Positions 9,897 to 14,129 of a DNA stretch of 14,129 nucleotides are shown here, piece after piece. The translations under genes were made by a program, and so were the position numbers. The notes under the pieces were generated by a model. The model saw nothing but the letters and a program-made list of their open reading frames with translations, did no database searches and was not told the DNA's origin. This DNA is from Cochliopodium minus (Eukaryota > Discosea > Himatismenida > Cochliopodiidae): the NCBI GenBank assembly GCA_024220525.1, contig JAMYWO010000109.1, positions 1 to 14,129 on the forward strand, read 5' to 3'. Numbering within the stretch: the first letter of the stretch is position 1; every line of letters starts with the position of its first letter.

Positions 9897-11804
9897 ATGA
9901 TAAATCCCATCAGAGCTATTATTGCTGTTGCATTAGGAATATACTTTTGTGCATCTGCATTTATGTAACAAATATAGCAACTTTTTTTTTCTTTCAAATT
10001 AATTTCACCACCTATTTTTTTTCTACGTAGTATATGCTTGGTATTACAAATAATGGACTTGGTATACTTCAAATGGGTCAAAGATGGATTCAGAAAATAT
10101 CACATTTTATGCAATCAAGTGGTGAATATCTATTGGATACCTATGGTTTCTGTTGTAAGTACATATAAAAGTAAATGAGTCATATTTTATTGATCAATTA
10201 AAAGATTTAATGAGATCATATCATATATCTCGTTGAAATTTGATAATAAATAAAATATAAATCACAATAATAGAATATGTGAAGATCAATCAGATACAAA
10301 AAAAAACTTTCTCAAAACTATTTTAAAGTATTAACTTTCAAATTAAAATATCAAATATTAACTCTTGGCTTTTTATTTTAAACAAACAAAACTTTTGCTT
10401 CATTTCATTCAAAGCAATTTTTTTTAAAGAAATCAGTTTTTAATCGTTTTTTTTTTAAATTAAATGTTTTTTATTGGATATTCAAAAGTTTTTTTTTCAA
10501 TTTTTAAATAAAAATTTTTCTTTTAAATTATTATTTTGTTAGATATTTCCTTTTTAAATTTTTTTTTAATTTTGTTTTGAAAATTTTTTTTTTGCTTTAT
10601 TTCTTTTAAAAATTTTTTTTTTTAGTACGAAAAATGGGGAGGAATTAAATTTGAATTCTACGGTGACGAGATCCCAATGAGAGAAAACGGAGTTTTGATC
10701 ATCTCCAACCACAGGGACCTCTCCGACTGGTTGATGATGCTTGCTTTCGGACTTAGGAAGGGACGCATGGGGAGCATCAAGTTTTTCATCAAGGAGATCG
10801 TCAAGTATGTTCCCGGCATTGGTTGGGGCTTGTCCATTTTGCAGATGGTTTATCTTTCTCGTTCTTGGGATAAGGACAAACAAAAGATTGAGAATACTTT
10901 CAAGTAAAAAACACTTATTTTATTTTATAATTTTAATGTTTAATTTTTTTATTTTTTATTTTTTTATTTTTTAATTATTATTTTTATATTTTTTTTTTTT
11001 TTTTTTATTATTATTTTCTTTTTTATTTTTAATTTAGACATGTCCAAAATTTACAACTTTGTTAGAGGATTAAATTAAATACTAACAAAATTTTGAACAT
11101 CTCTAATTTTAATTTTCTTTCTTTTTATTTTTTTTTATTTTAATTTTATTATTTTCTTTTTTATTTTCTTTTTTGATTATTTTATTATTTTATATTTAGA
11201 AACATAAAAAAGAACCAACTCCCATTTTGGTTGATCACTTTTTTGGAAGGAACAAGAATGACCCCAAAGAAGAGAGAAGAATCAAACAATTGGGCCAAAA
11301 AAGAAAAAAACCTCGAACCTCTTGAAAACCTATTACATCCAAGAATAAAAGGTCAAAAAAAAAAAAAATATTCAATTATTTTTCAAAACTTTTTTTTTAT
11401 TAATAAATGTTTAATTTATTCATTTTAAAATTTTAATTAATCCATTTTTTAAAATCTTTTTTTTTTTATTTTTAATAGGTTTTGTTGCTACTGTTTCCTC
11501 TTTACAAAACGAAATAGATGCAGTTTATGACATGACATTTGCAGGAAACATCCCCACCATTTTCCAAGCATTGAGTGGAGTTGCCAACACCACCGTTCAC
11601 ATCCACATTAAGAGATACACTATCAAACAAATCCCTACTACCGAAGAAAAGTTAGAGGAATGGTGTCGTGATGTTTGGTATAACAAGGACAAGATGTTGA
11701 CTCAGTTTAGTAAGGAGAAGAAGTTCCCAAACAAAATTAGTTTGCCTTTCAAAATTAATGGTATGGAATTGGACAAGTACAAACCAAAATCCAAAAATAA
11801 ATAA
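9897..11804 (+). CDS. Lysophospholipid acyltransferase, AGPAT/LCLAT1-like (315 residues, 5 exons)
   Basis: Transfers a fatty acyl group from acyl-CoA to a lysophospholipid such as lysophosphatidate, lysocardiolipin or lysophosphatidylinositol, on ER or mitochondria-associated membrane. Exons: 9897-9964, 10031-10154, 10626-10903, 11200-11351, 11479-11804, in frame to TAA. An N-terminal hydrophobic anchor spans about residues 5-35. Motif I NHRDLSD (92-98) has the catalytic His93/Asp98 pair. Motif II KFFIKEIVKYVPGIGWG covers 116-132, and motif III LEGTR ends at 176. The C-terminal IHIKRYTI and EEWCRDVWYNKD match the PlsC-related C-terminal part seen in AGPAT3-5 and LCLAT1. All catalytic motifs are intact. 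It ends without the C-terminal membrane spans of animal LCLAT1. Start chosen because it is the first ATG and leads straight into the anchor. Acyl acceptor and donor cannot be told from sequence. Confidence 0.93.
10155..10625 (+). other. Long two-part intron of the acyltransferase gene (471 bp)
   Basis: Donor GTAAGT, acceptor TTTTTAG, phase 0, between MVSV and YEKWGG. Bases ~10160-10400 are mixed sequence similar in texture to the upstream intergenic region. The short inverted repeat GAGAT...ATCTC lies near 10211-10230. Bases ~10430-10625 are the usual T tract. No gene was recognised. Confidence 0.75.
11031..11109 (+). repeat. 79-bp hairpin element in an acyltransferase intron
   Basis: Arms 11031-11052 and 11088-11109 are inverted copies matching at 19 of 22 bases. 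Inside them, TGTTAG (11060-11065) pairs with CTAACA (11082-11087), leaving a 7-base bulge on the left side and a 16-base loop. It is the only non-T-rich part of the intron 10904-11199. It could be a tiny MITE-like insertion or a structured intronic RNA. Confidence 0.7.
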
Positions 11805-11916
11805 ACAAAAACAATAAAATAAAAAAAAATTATTTCATTTTTTCTTTTCTTTTTATTTTCTACAATTTATAATTAATTTTTTTTTGTGTGCATTTTTTGA
11901 GTCTAATCTCATAAAG
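11805..11916. terminator. Convergent 3' spacer of the acyltransferase and kinase genes
   Basis: 112 bp between two facing stop codons. AATAAA at 11813-11818 (+) follows the acyltransferase stop. TTTATT at 11852-11857 gives AATAAA on the - strand for the kinase gene. Confidence 0.55.
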
Positions 11917-14031
<2,115 letters not shown>

Positions 14032-14129
14032 CTACAAAAAAAATAATTAATAAAAATAAAATATAAAATAAAAAATTTGAAATAAAAAATTTGAAATAAA
14101 AAATTTGAAATAAAAAATAAAAAATAAAA
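14032..14129 (-). other. Intron of the kinase gene, continuing past the window
   Basis: A-rich on the + strand, with three copies of 'aaaaaatttgaaata' near the end. The transcript-strand acceptor TTGTAG sits at 14032-14037, just before GGDCYSLL. Upstream kinase exons are outside the window. Confidence 0.7.

Noticed and set aside
9857-10081. 74-codon - strand open frame
   Set aside because: It is antisense to acyltransferase exons 1 and 2, whose + strand translation gives the expected N-terminal anchor and WIPM segment.
11037-11066. Extra acyltransferase exon after TTTAG
   Set aside because: In the required phase it reads into TAG after nine codons. Skipping it joins TFK to NIKKNQLPFW perfectly.

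Overview
This is a stretch of nuclear DNA from an AT-rich, intron-rich unicellular eukaryote. Five protein-coding genes were reconstructed by hand from both strands. Exons have balanced codons, while introns and spacers are almost pure A/T runs. Every inferred intron has GT and AG ends and the reading frame carries across every junction. Stops are TAA in four genes and TAG in one, with no sign of a variant code. Composition and low-complexity N/E/K tails recall AT-rich protists such as some amoebae, but nothing here fixes the lineage.

Layout. (1) 198-3172, + strand: the 3' part of a mitochondrial m-AAA metalloprotease (AFG3/FtsH family), 9 exons, 5' end outside the window. (2) 7895 down to 3239, - strand: a complete 10-exon gene for an unrecognised 569-residue protein with about 14 membrane spans. 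Its third intron (1100 bp) holds a four-copy satellite. (3) 9289 down to 8036, - strand: a complete 4-exon gene for a 344-residue charged helical protein made of two ungapped 116-residue repeats plus a K/E-rich, RS-like tail. (4) 9897-11804, + strand: a complete 5-exon lysophospholipid acyltransferase of the AGPAT/LCLAT1 type. (5) 14031 down to 11917, - strand: the 3' part of an AGC-family kinase closest to the MAST/RIM15/Greatwall group, 7 exons visible.

Genes 1/2 and 4/5 converge with very short spacers. Genes 2 and 3 are tandem. Genes 3 and 4 diverge from a 607-bp spacer that holds a paired TATCGATA palindrome and what may be a decayed reading frame. The genes share no evident pathway; this looks like an ordinary gene-dense chromosomal segment. 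No transposase, CRISPR array, tRNA or rRNA was seen.

The least explained items are the intronic satellite with two hairpins kept in every copy, a 79-bp hairpin in an acyltransferase intron, the exon-plus-intron duplication in gene 3, and the identity of gene 2. All coordinates and translations were worked out by eye, with no similarity search.
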